Source: Halomonas gemina
GTDB lineage: Bacteria; Pseudomonadota; Gammaproteobacteria; Pseudomonadales; Halomonadaceae
Direction of reading: 5' to 3'
Length of the DNA stretch: 64,000 bases
NCBI RefSeq assembly: GCF_023554995.1
Contig: NZ_JAMJPK010000001.1
Coordinates: forward strand, 186,001-250,000
Made by a program: the position numbers and the translations under genes
In this document: positions 1 through 9,357 of the stretch, piece by piece
Layout of the letters: each line of letters opens with the position of its first letter
How positions within the stretch are numbered: the stretch's first letter is position 1
The notes under the pieces: model-generated
Databases searched by the model: none
Told to the model about the DNA's origin: nothing
Seen by the model: only the letters and a program-made list of their open reading frames with translations

Positions 1-37
1 GCAACGCCGTACTCAACGTTGATCACGTAGGAACATC

Positions 38-1714
38 ATGAGCGAAAGCTTTGCTGAACTGTTTGAACAGTCTCTCCAGGACATCAACATGGAGCCGGGC
101 GCCATCGTCGCGGCTACCATCGTCGACATCGACGGCGACTGGGTCACCGTCAATGCCGGCCTGAAGTCAGAAGGTCAGATCCCCGCGGCCCAGTTCCGCG
201 ATGATAACGGTGAACTCACCATCGCCGTCGGCGACGAGGTGCATGTCGCCCTCGAAGCCGTCGAGGACGGGTTCGGCGAGACACGCCTGTCCCGCGAGAA
301 GGCCAAGCGCGCCGAAGCGTGGAAGGTGCTGGAAGCCGCCTTCGAGAAGGAAGAGATCGTCAAGGGCGTGATCAACGGCAAGGTCAAGGGCGGCTTCACC
401 GTCGACGTCGACTCCATCCGTGCCTTCCTGCCGGGTTCCCTGGTGGACGTCCGCCCCGTGCGCGACACCACCCACCTGGAGAACAAGGAACTCGACTTCA
501 AGGTCATCAAGCTCGATGCCAAGCGCAACAACGTCGTCGTGTCCCGTCGCGCCGTGCTCGAGGCCGAGAACAGCGCCGAGCGTGAAGCCCTCCTGGCGAC
601 CCTGCAGGAAGGCCAGCAGATCGTCGGTATCGTCAAGAACCTCACCGACTACGGCGCCTTTGTCGACCTCGGTGGCGTCGACGGCCTGCTGCACATCACC
701 GACATGGCCTGGAAGCGCATCAAGCACCCGAGCGAGATCGTGGCCGTGGGTGACGAGATCACCGTCAAGGTCCTCAAGTTCGACCGTGAGCGCAACCGCG
801 TCTCCCTGGGCCTGAAGCAGCTGGGCGAGGATCCGTGGGTCAACATCAAGGATCGCTACCCGGAAGGCACCAAGGTCCACGCCACGGTCACCAACCTCAC
901 CGACTACGGCTGCTTCGCCGAGCTGGAAGAGGGCGTCGAGGGCCTGGTCCACGTCTCCGAGATGGACTGGACCAACAAGAACATCCATCCGTCCAAGGTC
1001 GTCCAGGTCGGCGACGATGTGGACGTCATGGTGCTGGACATCGACGAGGAGCGTCGCCGCATCTCCCTGGGCATCAAGCAGTGCACCACCAATCCCTGGG
1101 AAGACTTCAACGCGCGCTACAACAAGGGTGACCGCGTTACCGGCACCATCAAGTCGATCACCGACTTCGGTATCTTCATCGGCCTGGAAGGCGGCATCGA
1201 CGGCCTGGTGCACCTGTCCGACATCTCCTGGACCGACACCGGCGAGGAAGCCGTTCGCCAGTTCAAGAAGGGCGACGAGGCGGAAGCCGTCATCCTCTCC
1301 ATTGACCCGGAGCGCGAGCGCATCTCGCTGGGCATCAAGCAACTCGATACCGATCCGGTGTCCGAGTTCCTGGCCGTCAACGACAAGGGCTCCATCGTCA
1401 CCGGCCGCGTGGTCGAAGTCGATGCCAAGGAAGCCCAGGTCGAGCTGGCCACCGATGTTGTCGCCGTGCTGAAGGCCTCCGAGATCAGCGCCGACCGCGT
1501 CGAAGATGCCCGCAACGTGCTGAACGAAGGTGACAGCGTCGAGGCCCGCATCATCGGTGTCGACCGCAAGAACCGCCAGATCGCCCTGTCCGTCAAGGCC
1601 AAGGATCAGGACGACACTCGCCAGAACCTCAAGAAGCTGCGTGAGGAGTCTCCCGAGAGCGGTGGTCCGACCACCATCGGTGACCTCATCAAGCAGCAGA
1701 TGGGTCAGGACTGA
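38..1714 (+). CDS. rpsA: 30S ribosomal protein S1
   Basis: Binds mRNA and brings it to the 30S subunit. It is 558 residues, the usual length for a gammaproteobacterial S1, with six consecutive S1/OB-fold repeats. The later repeats carry the recurring pattern TDYGxFxxL...GLxHxxD, visible near residues 205, 290 and 378. The first two repeats are the degenerate ribosome-docking ones, as in E. coli. The start follows an AGGA at about positions 30-33. In many relatives ihfB follows rpsA; here the next gene is mvaT-like instead. A strong hairpin terminator follows at 1751. The identification is secure. Confidence 0.98.
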   Translation: MSESFAELFEQSLQDINMEPGAIVAATIVDIDGDWVTVNAGLKSEGQIPAAQFRDDNGELTIAVGDEVHVALEAVEDGFGETRLSREKAKRAEAWKVLEAAFEKEEIVKGVINGKVKGGFTVDVDSIRAFLPGSLVDVRPVRDTTHLENKELDFKVIKLDAKRNNVVVSRRAVLEAENSAEREALLATLQEGQQIVGIVKNLTDYGAFVDLGGVDGLLHITDMAWKRIKHPSEIVAVGDEITVKVLKFDRERNRVSLGLKQLGEDPWVNIKDRYPEGTKVHATVTNLTDYGCFAELEEGVEGLVHVSEMDWTNKNIHPSKVVQVGDDVDVMVLDIDEERRRISLGIKQCTTNPWEDFNARYNKGDRVTGTIKSITDFGIFIGLEGGIDGLVHLSDISWTDTGEEAVRQFKKGDEAEAVILSIDPERERISLGIKQLDTDPVSEFLAVNDKGSIVTGRVVEVDAKEAQVELATDVVAVLKASEISADRVEDARNVLNEGDSVEARIIGVDRKNRQIALSVKAKDQDDTRQNLKKLREESPESGGPTTIGDLIKQQMGQD

Positions 1715-1750
1715 TAGCGAGAGGGACCCTTTCCCTCATCGTCTGGCAAG

Positions 1751-1780
1751 GCGCCGCCCCTCGGGGCGGCGCTTTTGTTA
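1751..1780 (+). terminator. Rho-independent terminator of rpsA
   Basis: A 10-bp GC-only stem (1751-1760 with 1763-1772) is followed by TTTTGTTA. It lies 37 bases after the rpsA stop codon. Confidence 0.85.
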
Positions 1781-1903
1781 GTGTGTCGGCGTTTTTGATG
1801 GCTCGGGAAGGGTCTCGCCGCATGGATGGGGTGTCTTTAGTACTCCACGAGTTCTCGCACCGAGTTATTTGCAGAGTGTTCCATTAAACGACACGCCTGT
1901 TGT

Positions 1904-1932
1904 TTGCCGAACTTCGATTTGATGTTCATACT
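1904..1932 (+). promoter_or_regulatory. Candidate sigma-70 promoter of the mvaT-like gene
   Basis: TTGCCG at 1904-1909 and CATACT at 1927-1932 are separated by 17 bases. They lie in the comparatively AT-rich 286-base gap between the rpsA terminator and the mvaT-like gene. This is inferred from consensus similarity only. The rest of the gap shows nothing I recognise. Confidence 0.35.
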
Positions 1933-2000
1933 GTTGCCAAGGAAGTTTCAAACGGCAATAATGCCGCTGCATCCTGTAATCCCCGAGAAGGAACTAGTAC

Positions 2001-2387
2001 ATGTCATCACTGCTCAGCAACTACATGCAGATGGAGCAGCAGCTCAAGCAGCTCCAGTCGGAACTGGACAAGCTGCAGAACGACGATCGTCTCAAGGCCG
2101 AACTCGAGTTCAAGGAAAAGCTCGAGTCGCTGATGCGCGAGTTCGACAAGAGCGCCGCCGACGTCATTGCCCTGCTCGATCCCAAGCCGGCCGCGGCCTC
2201 GCGTAGCAGTGCCGCCGCCCCGGCGACCGGCGGTGCCCGCCGCAAGCGCAAGTTGAAGATCTACAAGAACCCCAACACCGGCGAAGTCGTGGAAACTCGC
2301 GGTGGCAACCAGAAGACCCTCAAGGCCTGGAAGGACGAGCACGGTTCCGACACCGTCGAGTCCTGGCTGGTGCGCGTCGAGGAGTGA
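2001..2387 (+). CDS. mvaT: H-NS-like nucleoid protein of the MvaT/MvaU family
   Basis: Xenogeneic silencer that binds AT-rich DNA in the minor groove and oligomerises. It is 128 residues. Residues 1-60 are a charged coiled coil with LKAELEFKEKLESLM and VIALLDP, both typical of MvaT. Residues 61-80 are an Ala/Ser linker. Residues 81-128 are the DNA-binding module, with YKNPNTGEVVETRGGN and KTLKAWK; RGGN (100-103) corresponds to the MvaT AT-pincer region. An AAGGA about nine bases upstream supports the start. The gene lies between two strong terminators, so it is probably transcribed alone. The family is clear; whether it is MvaT or MvaU is not resolved. Confidence 0.9.
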   Translation: MSSLLSNYMQMEQQLKQLQSELDKLQNDDRLKAELEFKEKLESLMREFDKSAADVIALLDPKPAAASRSSAAAPATGGARRKRKLKIYKNPNTGEVVETRGGNQKTLKAWKDEHGSDTVESWLVRVEE

Positions 2388-2405
2388 GTCTCGACGCCTG
2401 AAGGC

Positions 2406-2443
2406 ATGACGCCGCCGCCCTTCGGGGCGGCGGCGTCATTTGT
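2406..2443 (+). terminator. Strong terminator after the mvaT-like gene
   Basis: A perfect 15-bp stem (2406-2420 with 2425-2439) is closed by a stable TTCG tetraloop and followed by TTGTG. The T-run is short, but the stem is very stable. It could also reduce read-through from the opposite strand. Confidence 0.8.
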
Positions 2444-2608
2444 GTTGAACTATTGCCGTGTTGGACATGCCGTACCGGGCGAAAACGCTGACGGGAAGAT
2501 GAATCGCCGGTGCGTTGCCCGTATAATCAGCGTCATTCCCGAGTATTGGCGATGGCTCGTTCATTCCTCTTTCTGCCACGGCCTTCGCCTCGACACCATT
2601 GGAATCGA

Positions 2609-2923
2609 ATGAAACCACATAATTCCCGACAGCCCATGGACGAACGAGAGAAGTTGCGCAAGTTCCGCGAACTCGATGATGCCTTCGCCGATGCACTGCG
2701 TGAACTCGAGAGTCCCGACAGCGAACTTGATATTCCCACCGGCCCGCCGGTCCGTTCACTGGAGCGCCTGGAGCAGGAGGCCCGGGACGAGCCGCAGGAC
2801 GAGCAGGCGCTCCAGCGTGCCTTCGAGCAGCGTCTCAAGGCCCTGATGGCCGAGTATGCCCAGCCCGCCGAGAGCGTCAGCCGCCTGCTGCAGACCCTCA
2901 GGGCCCTCGGGCGAATCGCCTGA
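2609..2923 (+). CDS. Small acidic protein of unknown function
   Basis: I do not recognise this protein. It has 104 codons from the ATG at 2609; an in-frame ATG at 2636 would give 95. Neither has a clear Shine-Dalgarno sequence. The product is strongly acidic and probably all-helical, with many Glu/Asp/Arg/Leu heptad-like stretches (RKFRELDDAFADAL, LQRAFEQRLKALM) and no membrane segment or Cys motif. It lies between the mvaT terminator and the convergent Tus-family gene, which ends 49 bases downstream. Its codon use looks like its neighbours, so it is probably a real chromosomal gene. Confidence 0.6.
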   Translation: MKPHNSRQPMDEREKLRKFRELDDAFADALRELESPDSELDIPTGPPVRSLERLEQEARDEPQDEQALQRAFEQRLKALMAEYAQPAESVSRLLQTLRALGRIA

Positions 2924-2972
2924 CCCGCGACGCCTGTTGTTCCTGCCCAGGTTCCTGCGCCGTCGGTGCCCG

Positions 2973-3848
2973 TTACCGGTAGCGGTAGACGCGCAGGCTC
3001 GGCAGGAAGGCGTTGTCCTCCAGTCGCTCGTCGCGGCGCCGGGCCCGGGTGCGGGTGGCAGGCGGATGAGCGGGGGGCAGGTTGTGGTCGGGTAGCCGGC
3101 CGTCGGGGCTGGGGACGAACAACGGCAGGGCGATGTTCATGGCGCGCCGGCTGCGGCCATCCTCAAGCGGTTCGCGGTAGAAGAGGTTGGCGCGCATCAG
3201 CGGGGCCTGGCTCTGCACCTGGGCCAGCGTTTCGCCATCGGGGATGCCGGCCAGCTGCCGCAACTGGATGCGCACGTGGGGGGCCTCGCTGTCCAGGGCC
3301 AGCAGTTTCTGCTCGGCCTCGCGCACCGTCAGCCGCTTGATCGAGCGCCCGCTGGCATACCAGGCCATGCGCACGCGGGCCACCGGGGCCTCGGCCAGGG
3401 GGATCGTCCGCCAGCACTGCTTGAGGTGCAGCCTGGCGAGCCCCGTGCCGCGCAGATGTTCGTGCAGGGCCGGGTGACGGAAGGGCAGGACCGCCTTGAT
3501 TTCCGGGATCAGCGACGGTACCTCGCGGCGGATCTCCGCCAGCAGCGCAGCGAAGGCCTTCTTGGTGGCATTCACCCGGGCGACCGCTTCCATGACCGAC
3601 TCGTCGGCCGCCACCAGGCCCACATGGCTGCGGGTGGCGCGGCCGTCCTGGCCGTCCTGGTACCAGACGTCGAGCAGCACATGGCGCAGCCAGGCGGCAT
3701 CGGCCGTGTCGTGCTCGAAGGACCAGGCCGAGGCGTTTGAGGCCTGCCAGGTCGCCACCAGGGCGTCGGTCTCATCGATCAGGCGATCGAAGCGGGCCTC
3801 CAGTTCGGCCAGCAGGCGGTATTCCGGGCGCTGCCCGTCGCCGCTCAC
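2973..3848 (-). CDS. tus: Tus-family replication terminus site-binding protein
   Basis: Tus binds Ter sites and arrests the replicative helicase in one orientation. This 291-residue product is slightly shorter than the E. coli protein (309). It follows the same plan from memory: an N-terminal helical region, a central part with [18 protein letters not shown] (compare RFGWANKHIIKNLHRDE in E. coli Tus), and a C-terminal part with [13 protein letters not shown] and a final strand [10 protein letters not shown]. The start is a GTG at 3848 that overlaps the yacG stop codon (GTGA), so translation is probably coupled to yacG. In E. coli tus is autoregulated by its own Ter site; this arrangement has no room for that. 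Identity rests on weak but colinear similarity. Confidence 0.7.
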   Translation of the reverse strand: MSGDGQRPEYRLLAELEARFDRLIDETDALVATWQASNASAWSFEHDTADAAWLRHVLLDVWYQDGQDGRATRSHVGLVAADESVMEAVARVNATKKAFAALLAEIRREVPSLIPEIKAVLPFRHPALHEHLRGTGLARLHLKQCWRTIPLAEAPVARVRMAWYASGRSIKRLTVREAEQKLLALDSEAPHVRIQLRQLAGIPDGETLAQVQSQAPLMRANLFYREPLEDGRSRRAMNIALPLFVPSPDGRLPDHNLPPAHPPATRTRARRRDERLEDNAFLPSLRVYRYR

Positions 3849-4078
3849 GACGGCTCGCCGTCCCGGTCCGCTCGCGCCAGCAGGGCGTCGAGGTCGGTCT
3901 CGTCCATGGCGGGCTCCCCGGCGATGCGATGGGACTCGTCGGCCCATGCGCCCAGGTCGAGCAGCCGGCAGCGCTTGCTGCAGAAGGGGCGGTAGGGGTT
4001 GGCCTCGCTCCACAGTACCTTCTTGCGGCACTGCGGGCAGGCGACTTCCAGGGGGCGCGTGGCGTCTTGCGTGTTCAT
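3845..4078 (-). CDS. yacG: DNA gyrase inhibitor YacG
   Basis: Small zinc-finger protein of 77 residues that binds GyrB and inhibits gyrase in E. coli. The four zinc ligands are visible as C14-x2-C17 and C33-x3-C37 (CPQC, CSKRC), followed by [14 protein letters not shown], the family signature. The acidic tail is typical. It lies between coaE and the Tus-family gene, 40 bases after coaE, with its stop codon overlapping the next start. The coaE-yacG order is common in gammaproteobacteria. Confidence 0.93.
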   Translation of the reverse strand: MNTQDATRPLEVACPQCRKKVLWSEANPYRPFCSKRCRLLDLGAWADESHRIAGEPAMDETDLDALLARADRDGEPS

Positions 4079-4118
4079 CGGTGTCGTCTTCGGCAGGGTA
4101 TCGGGGAAGGATGACGAA

Positions 4119-4733
4119 TCAGGGCCCGGGAGGCAAACCGACGGCGGCCCGGTACCGGCGGTCGAGTTCTGCCACCTGCTCGGCCAGGCCCGCCTCGTCG
4201 GCGGAGTTGTCGATCACGTCGTCGGCGCGCGCCAGGCGCTGTGCCCGTGACATCTGGGCCGCGATGATGGCGCGAGCCTGGGCCTCGTCCACGCCGTCGC
4301 GTGCCGCCGTGCGGGCAATCTGGGTCGCCTCGGGAACATCGATGACCAGGCAGCGATCGACCATCGCGTCCTGGCCGGATTCAAACAGCAGTGGGGAGAC
4401 CAGCAGCACATAGGGGGGCCCCTGGGCCCTGAGCCGCGCGAGGTGGGCGTCCAGTCGCTGGCGGATCCGCGGGTGGGTGATCCTCTCCAGCCGCCGTCGT
4501 GCCTCGGCATCGGCGAAGACGATCTCGCGCAGCGCCCGCCTGTCCAGGCCGCCGTCTGGCGCGAGGACCTCGCGGCCGAAGTGCTCGGCGATCTCGGCGA
4601 GTGCCGGCTCCCCCGGGGCCACGACCTCCCGGGCCACCTCGTCGGCATCCACCCAGGGGATGCCCCGCGCGGCGAATGCCCGCGCCACCGTCGACTTGCC
4701 CGAGGCGATGCCGCCCGTCACGCCGATGATCAT
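4119..4733 (-). CDS. coaE: Dephospho-CoA kinase
   Basis: Last step of coenzyme A synthesis: ATP-dependent phosphorylation of the ribose 3'-hydroxyl of dephospho-CoA. It is 204 residues, a normal length. The Walker A motif GGIASGKST is at residues 7-15. It is followed by [10 protein letters not shown] and the lid/CoA-binding region with [11 protein letters not shown] and [10 protein letters not shown]. It is the second gene of the minus-strand run pilD-coaE-yacG-tus, starting 42 bases after the pilD stop codon. Confidence 0.96.
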   Translation of the reverse strand: MIIGVTGGIASGKSTVARAFAARGIPWVDADEVAREVVAPGEPALAEIAEHFGREVLAPDGGLDRRALREIVFADAEARRRLERITHPRIRQRLDAHLARLRAQGPPYVLLVSPLLFESGQDAMVDRCLVIDVPEATQIARTAARDGVDEAQARAIIAAQMSRAQRLARADDVIDNSADEAGLAEQVAELDRRYRAAVGLPPGP

Positions 4734-4775
4734 CCTCGTCTCCCCGGTTGGTTCATGGTTCGCGTCATGGTGACC

Positions 4776-5663
4776 TCAATACAGCAGGCCGGTATAGAGG
4801 GCCATCAGCGGTTTGCCGGCCAGCAGGGCGATCCAGCCGGCCATCACCAGCCAGGGCCCGAAGGGCAGCGGTGCACCGCGCAGGCGGGGGATGGCCAGCT
4901 GGATGAGGATGCCCACCACCGCTCCCGCCCCGGCGGAGAGGATCAGCACCAGCGGCAGGTATTGCCAGCCCAGCCAGGCGCCCAGGGCGGCCAGCAGCTT
5001 GAAGTCGCCGTAGCCCATGCCCTCCTTGCCGGTGACCAGCTTGAACAGCCAGTAGAAGCTCCACAGCACGAGGTAGCCGGCCATGGCACCGATCACGGCC
5101 GATGGCAGCAGCAACGGCTGGAACAGCAGCTGGTAGAGCAGCCCTGCCCACAGCAGGGGCAGGGTGAGCAGGTCCGGCAGCAGCTGGGTGCGCAGGTCGA
5201 TCACCGCCATGGCCAGCAGGGCCAGGCAGGCCCCGAGGATGAACAGGGCCTCAAGGGTCGGCCCGAAGAGCGCCAGCACCGCCACGGCCAGCACGCCCCC
5301 GGCGAGCTCCACCAGGGGATACTGGGGGCTGATGCGTGTCTGGCAGCTGGCACAGCGCCCGCGGCGCTTGATCCAGCCCAGCAGTGGGATGTTGTCGTGC
5401 CAGGCGATGGGGGCCTCGCAGCGTGGGCACAGCGAGCGGGGGGTCAGCAGGTTGAAGGGAGGCGCCTCTTCCGGCGACAGTTCCAGCGCCTCACGGGCCT
5501 CGGCGCGCCAGCCGCGCACCAGCATCACCGGCAGCCGGGTGATCACCACGTTGAGGAAGCTGCCCAGGCACAGGCCCAGGACGATCGCCAGGGGCCAGAG
5601 CAGCAAGGGGGGGAGGTCGGCGAGCAAGGGGTGACTCCTGTCCAGTCGGATCCGGTTGCCCAT
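4776..5663 (-). CDS. pilD: Type IV prepilin peptidase / N-methyltransferase
   Basis: Inner-membrane aspartic protease that cleaves type IV prepilins and type II secretion pseudopilins and methylates the new N-terminus. It is 295 residues. The cytoplasmic zinc-binding loop has C79-x2-C82 and C104-x2-C107. The two catalytic aspartates lie in AVIDLRTQLLPD (D156) and GYGDFK (D220). There are about eight hydrophobic segments. The ATG at 5663 fits the family N-terminus (a short polar leader, then LGSFLNVVI). The pilD-coaE-yacG order matches Pseudomonas, but pilB and pilC are not next to it here. Confidence 0.95.
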   Translation of the reverse strand: MGNRIRLDRSHPLLADLPPLLLWPLAIVLGLCLGSFLNVVITRLPVMLVRGWRAEAREALELSPEEAPPFNLLTPRSLCPRCEAPIAWHDNIPLLGWIKRRGRCASCQTRISPQYPLVELAGGVLAVAVLALFGPTLEALFILGACLALLAMAVIDLRTQLLPDLLTLPLLWAGLLYQLLFQPLLLPSAVIGAMAGYLVLWSFYWLFKLVTGKEGMGYGDFKLLAALGAWLGWQYLPLVLILSAGAGAVVGILIQLAIPRLRGAPLPFGPWLVMAGWIALLAGKPLMALYTGLLY

Positions 5664-5775
5664 TGTATCGGGGGATGGCGTCGATTGCCCGGTCACTCCC
5701 GTGCCCCTGGTGGGCTGTCCTGCGCTGCGGCTTTGGTCTAGAATCGGCTCCCTTTCATCTTCCAGGGGCACGATC

Positions 5776-6789
5776 ATGACCCAGATGCTCGGACCGGTGA
5801 TGCTGGATCTGGAGGGCCAGAGCCTGACGCCCGAGGAGCAGGAGTTGCTGGTGCGTCCCGAGGTCGGGGGCGTGATACTGTTCGCGCGCAATATCGCCTC
5901 GGCCGGCCAGGTCCGCACCCTGTGCGACGAGGTCCGGCGGGTGCGTCCCGACCTGCTGCTGGCAGTCGACCAGGAAGGGGGGCGGGTCCAGCGACTTCGC
6001 GAGGGCGTCACCCGCCTGCCGGCCATGGGGCGCCTGGGTAGCGACTTCGCCCTCCAGCCCGAGGTGACGGTACGTCTCTGCCAGGATGCCGGCTGGCTGC
6101 TGGGCATGGAGATGGCGGCCTGCGGGCTGGACCTCTCCTTCGCACCGGTGCTGGACGTGGACGGTGGCAGCTCCAGCGTGATCGGCGAACGCAGCTTCTC
6201 TGCGGACCCCCGGGCGGTGGCCCGTCTCGGGCGAGCCTTCCTCGATGGTCTTCACGAGGCGGGCATGGTGGCCGTGGGCAAGCACTTTCCGGGTCACGGT
6301 GGCGTGGCAGCCGATTCCCACCATGAGCTGCCGGTAGATGAGCGTCCCCTGGAGGCCCTGCGCCGCCATGACCTGCTACCGTTCGCCGAGCTGGCGCCCC
6401 GGCTCGATGCGGTGATGCCCGCGCATGTCGTCTATTCCGGCTTCGACCCGCGTCCGGCGGGTTTCTCCCCGGCCTGGCTGGGCATGCTGCGCGAGAGCCT
6501 GGGTTTCAAGGGCGTGATCTTCTCCGACGACCTGAGCATGGCCGGTGCGGCCGCCGCCGGCACGCCCGCGGAGCGGGCCCGGCTGGCGCTGGCCGCGGGG
6601 TGCGACATGCTGCTGGTCTGCAACGACCGCAGCGCGGCCCGCGAAGTGCTGGACGCCTGCCAGGGTCGCCAGGCGCGTCGCGCCTCGCGGTTGCGCTACG
6701 CCAGGGCACGTCCCGACCTCAAGGCGCTGGGGGCCCTGTCGCGCTGGCGCCGCGTCCATGCGCGTCTCGAGGCGATGGCCGCCGACTGA
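5776..6789 (+). CDS. nagZ: Beta-N-acetylhexosaminidase NagZ
   Basis: Cytosolic family 3 glycosidase that removes GlcNAc from GlcNAc-anhydromuropeptides in peptidoglycan recycling. This feeds AmpR signalling in species that have AmpC. It is 337 residues. Signature motifs are KHFPGHG (169-175), DSHHELP (180-186, with the general-acid His) and SDDLSM (250-255, with the nucleophilic Asp). No signal peptide is present, as expected. The start at 5776 matches the family N-terminus GPVMLDLEGQSLTPEE. A TAGAAT about 35 bases upstream could be the -10 element. hpt follows after 42 bases. Confidence 0.96.
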   Translation: MTQMLGPVMLDLEGQSLTPEEQELLVRPEVGGVILFARNIASAGQVRTLCDEVRRVRPDLLLAVDQEGGRVQRLREGVTRLPAMGRLGSDFALQPEVTVRLCQDAGWLLGMEMAACGLDLSFAPVLDVDGGSSSVIGERSFSADPRAVARLGRAFLDGLHEAGMVAVGKHFPGHGGVAADSHHELPVDERPLEALRRHDLLPFAELAPRLDAVMPAHVVYSGFDPRPAGFSPAWLGMLRESLGFKGVIFSDDLSMAGAAAAGTPAERARLALAAGCDMLLVCNDRSAAREVLDACQGRQARRASRLRYARARPDLKALGALSRWRRVHARLEAMAAD

Positions 6790-6831
6790 ACCGCCTTTCT
6801 TTCTCCGATCCCCATCAAGAGCCGACCGACG

Positions 6832-7410
6832 ATGTCCCGACTCGATGCCGATTCCCTGCCGTCCGTGACCGACATGCGCGATGTCATGGACAATGCCGAC
6901 TGCCTGATCTCGCAGCCCGAGGTCGAGCGCGCACTGGACCGCATGGCCGACGAGATCACCCGCGACCTGGGGGACCGCCTGCCGGTCTTCTACTGCGTGA
7001 TGAACGGCGGCCTGATCACCACCGGCCACCTGCTGACCCGGCTGGGCTTCCCCCTGGAGGTCGACTACCTGCACGCCACCCGCTACCGGGGTGGCCTGCG
7101 GGGTGGCGAGCTGTTCTGGCGGGTCTCCCCGGAGGTGCCCATGGCCGGTCGTCACGTGGTGATCGTCGATGACATCCTCGATGAGGGTGCCACCCTGGCC
7201 GCCATCCTCGACTACTGCCGGCAGGCTGGGGCGGCGAGCATCTCCACCGCGGTGCTGGTCGACAAGCAGCACGACCGCAAGGCGGTCCCCGGTCTCAGGG
7301 CCGACTACTGCAGCCTGGAAGTCGCCGACCGCTATGTCTTCGGCTTCGGCATGGACTTCAAGGGCTACTGGCGCAATGCCCCAGGCATCTACGCGCCCAA
7401 GGGACTGTAA
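6832..7410 (+). CDS. hpt: Hypoxanthine-guanine phosphoribosyltransferase
   Basis: Purine salvage: transfers phosphoribose from PRPP to hypoxanthine or guanine. It is 192 residues. The PRPP-binding loop VVIVDDILDEGATLAA is at 109-124, preceded by VMNGGL and followed by the base-binding GFGMDFKGYWRN. It lies 42 bases after nagZ on the same strand, a pairing seen in related genomes. Nine octamer repeats and a terminator hairpin follow the stop codon. Confidence 0.9.
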   Translation: MSRLDADSLPSVTDMRDVMDNADCLISQPEVERALDRMADEITRDLGDRLPVFYCVMNGGLITTGHLLTRLGFPLEVDYLHATRYRGGLRGGELFWRVSPEVPMAGRHVVIVDDILDEGATLAAILDYCRQAGAASISTAVLVDKQHDRKAVPGLRADYCSLEVADRYVFGFGMDFKGYWRNAPGIYAPKGL

Positions 7411-7415
7411 GCCAA

Positions 7416-7487
7416 AAGCGGCCAAGCAGCCAAGCAGCCAAGCAGCCAAGCAGCCAAGCAGCCAAGCAGCCAAGCAGCCAAGCAGCC
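7416..7487. repeat. Octamer tandem array, 9 x AAGCAGCC
   Basis: One variant unit (AAGCGGCC, 7416-7423) and eight perfect AAGCAGCC units (7424-7487) start five bases after the hpt stop codon and end five bases before a terminator stem. The same octamer occurs 13 times after mmsB and in degenerate form after gcdG. Because 8 is not a multiple of 3, the array reads open in several frames and creates false open frames such as QAAKQPSS repeats. Confidence 0.97.
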
Positions 7488-7491
7488 AAGA

Positions 7492-7525
7492 AAAACCTCC
7501 AGCAGGGTCGCCTGCTGGAGGTTTT
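7492..7525. terminator. Bidirectional terminator between hpt and the acyl-CoA synthetase
   Basis: A perfect 15-bp stem (7492-7506 with 7511-7525) has a GTCG loop and A/T tracts on both sides. It can end transcription from hpt on the plus strand and from the convergent acyl-CoA synthetase on the minus strand. Its core CTCCAGCAG / CTGCTGGAG is shared with the hairpin at 13460. Confidence 0.88.
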
Positions 7526-7560
7526 CCGTTGTCGCCCTGGCGGTGCGCGAGCAGCATCCT

Positions 7561-7567
7561 GCTTGGC
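7561..7567. repeat. Single heptamer unit with conserved anchor
   Basis: The anchor CATCCTGCT (from 7555) runs into one GCTTGGC unit next to the acyl-CoA synthetase stop codon (7570-7572). The same anchor precedes the long GCTCGGC arrays at 13530 and 17818. This locus therefore looks like an unexpanded copy of the element. Confidence 0.6.
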
Positions 7568-7569
7568 GC

Positions 7570-9261
7570 CTACGCCAACCCCAACTCGTGGGTGGCTTCC
7601 TCGCGCATCTTGAACTTCTGGATCTTGCCGGTGACGGTCATCGGGAAGTCGTCGACGAACTTCACGTAGCGCGGCACCTTGTAGTGGGCGATCTGGCCCT
7701 TGCAGAAGGCCTTGAGCTCTTCCTCGCTGAGCGCCTCGCCCTCGGTGAGCTTGACCCAGGCCATCACCTCCTCGCCGTACTTCTCGTCGGGCACGCCGAT
7801 CACCTGCACGTCGGAGATGGCCGGGTGGGTGTAGAGGAAGTCCTCGATCTCGCGGGGATAGATGTTCTCGCCGCCGCGGATGATCATGTCCTTGATGCGC
7901 CCGACGATCGCCACATAGCCCTCGTCGTCCATGGTGGCGAGGTCCCCGGTGTGCATCCAGCCGGCCTTGTCGATGGCCTTGTCGGTGGCCTCCGGGTTGT
8001 TCCAGTAGCCGAGCATCACGCTGTACCCGCGGGTGCAGAGCTCGCCGGTCTCGCCGCGAGCCACCACCGCGCCGGTCTCGGGGCTGACCAGCTTGACCTC
8101 CAGGTGGGGGTGGATGGTGCCCACGGTGGTGACGCGCTTCTCCAGCGGGGCGTCGGTCTGGGTCTGGGTGCTCACCGGGCTAGTCTCGGTCATGCCGTAG
8201 CAGATGGTGACATCCTGCATGTTCATGCGGTCGATGACCTTGCGCATCACCTCGATGGGGCAGATGGAGCCGGCCATGATGCCGGTACGCAGGCTGGAGA
8301 GGTCGAAGGACTCGAACTCCGGATGCTCCAGCTCGGCGATGAACATGGTGGGCACGCCGTAGAGGGTGGTGGCCTTCTCCTCGGAGACGGCGCGCAGCGT
8401 CTGCTCGGGGTCGAAGCCGTCGCCGGGGTAGATCATGGTGGCGCCGTGGGTCACGCAGCCCAGGTTACCCATCACCATGCCGAAGCAGTGATAGAGCGGG
8501 ACCGGGATCACCATGCGGTCGGCTTCGCTGAGGTTCATGGTGCGGGCCACGAAGAAGCCGTTGTTGAGGATGTTGTGGTGGGAGAGGGTGGCCCCCTTCG
8601 GCGCACCGGTGGTGCCCGAGGTGTACTGGATGTTGATCGGGTCGTCGAACTGCAGGCTGGCCTGAACATCGGCCAAGTGGTCGGCGGAGACCTCGTCGGC
8701 ATGGGCTAGCATCTGCGGCCAGGTGAGCATGCCGGTCAGCGCGCGGTCGGCGTCGAGGCAGACCACCCGCTTGAGCTCGGGCAGACGTGGGCAGGAGAAG
8801 GTGCCCGGGGCGCCGTCACGCAGCTCGGGGGCCAGTTCGGCCAGGGTGGCGACGTAGTCGGAGGCCTTGAAGGCGCCCTGCAGGACCAGCGTCGAGGCGC
8901 CCGACTGCTTGAGGGCGTACTCGAGCTCGTGGCTGCGGTAGCTGGGATTGATGTTGACCAGGATGGCGCCGATCTTCGCCGTGGCGAACTGGGTGATGGT
9001 CCATTCGGCACAGTTGGGCGACCAGATGCCGACCCTATCCCCCTTGTCCACGCCCAGGGCGAGCAGGGCGCGGGCCGCCTCGTCCACGGCCTGCTGCAGC
9101 GCCTTCCAGCTGTAGCGAAGCCCCTGGTGGCGGCTGATCAGGGCGTCGCGCTCGGCGAAGCGCGCCACGGTATCGTCGAAGCAATCACCGATGGTCTGGC
9201 CCTTGAGGGGCGTATCGCTGATGCCGCTGACGTAGCTGATCGATCGATGTTGACGTGTCAT
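7570..9261 (-). CDS. Acyl-CoA synthetase (AMP-binding family)
   Basis: Activates a carboxylic acid to its acyl-CoA through an acyl-adenylate. It is 563 residues with the ATP-binding loop [11 protein letters not shown] at 213-223, the YGMTETSP motif, [10 protein letters not shown] and WMHTGDLA. The C-terminal lysine region is GKIQKFKMR. The start at 9261 (MTRQHRSIS) was chosen because the 31 codons upstream do not look like family sequence. It follows the MerR gene by 96 bases on the same strand. It is divergent from three valine-catabolism genes, which suggests a short or branched-chain acid substrate; that substrate is inferred from context. Confidence 0.88.
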   Translation of the reverse strand: MTRQHRSISYVSGISDTPLKGQTIGDCFDDTVARFAERDALISRHQGLRYSWKALQQAVDEAARALLALGVDKGDRVGIWSPNCAEWTITQFATAKIGAILVNINPSYRSHELEYALKQSGASTLVLQGAFKASDYVATLAELAPELRDGAPGTFSCPRLPELKRVVCLDADRALTGMLTWPQMLAHADEVSADHLADVQASLQFDDPINIQYTSGTTGAPKGATLSHHNILNNGFFVARTMNLSEADRMVIPVPLYHCFGMVMGNLGCVTHGATMIYPGDGFDPEQTLRAVSEEKATTLYGVPTMFIAELEHPEFESFDLSSLRTGIMAGSICPIEVMRKVIDRMNMQDVTICYGMTETSPVSTQTQTDAPLEKRVTTVGTIHPHLEVKLVSPETGAVVARGETGELCTRGYSVMLGYWNNPEATDKAIDKAGWMHTGDLATMDDEGYVAIVGRIKDMIIRGGENIYPREIEDFLYTHPAISDVQVIGVPDEKYGEEVMAWVKLTEGEALSEEELKAFCKGQIAHYKVPRYVKFVDDFPMTVTGKIQKFKMREEATHELGLA

Positions 9262-9357
9262 GGTGTTTCTCGTCTTGTTGTTGCCTGTGGCGGTGTGCGT
9301 GAAATGGGGAATGACGTCGTGGTTCGCCTCGGCGACGCCGGGGCGCCTGCCCATCGC

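Noticed and set aside
3488..4413. Plus-strand open frames across tus, yacG and coaE
   Set aside because: They run opposite three genes with recognisable motifs and show no known domain.
7416..7487. Possible CRISPR array
   Set aside because: The units are contiguous 8-mers without spacers, and no cas gene is present. The 7-bp arrays are excluded for the same reason.
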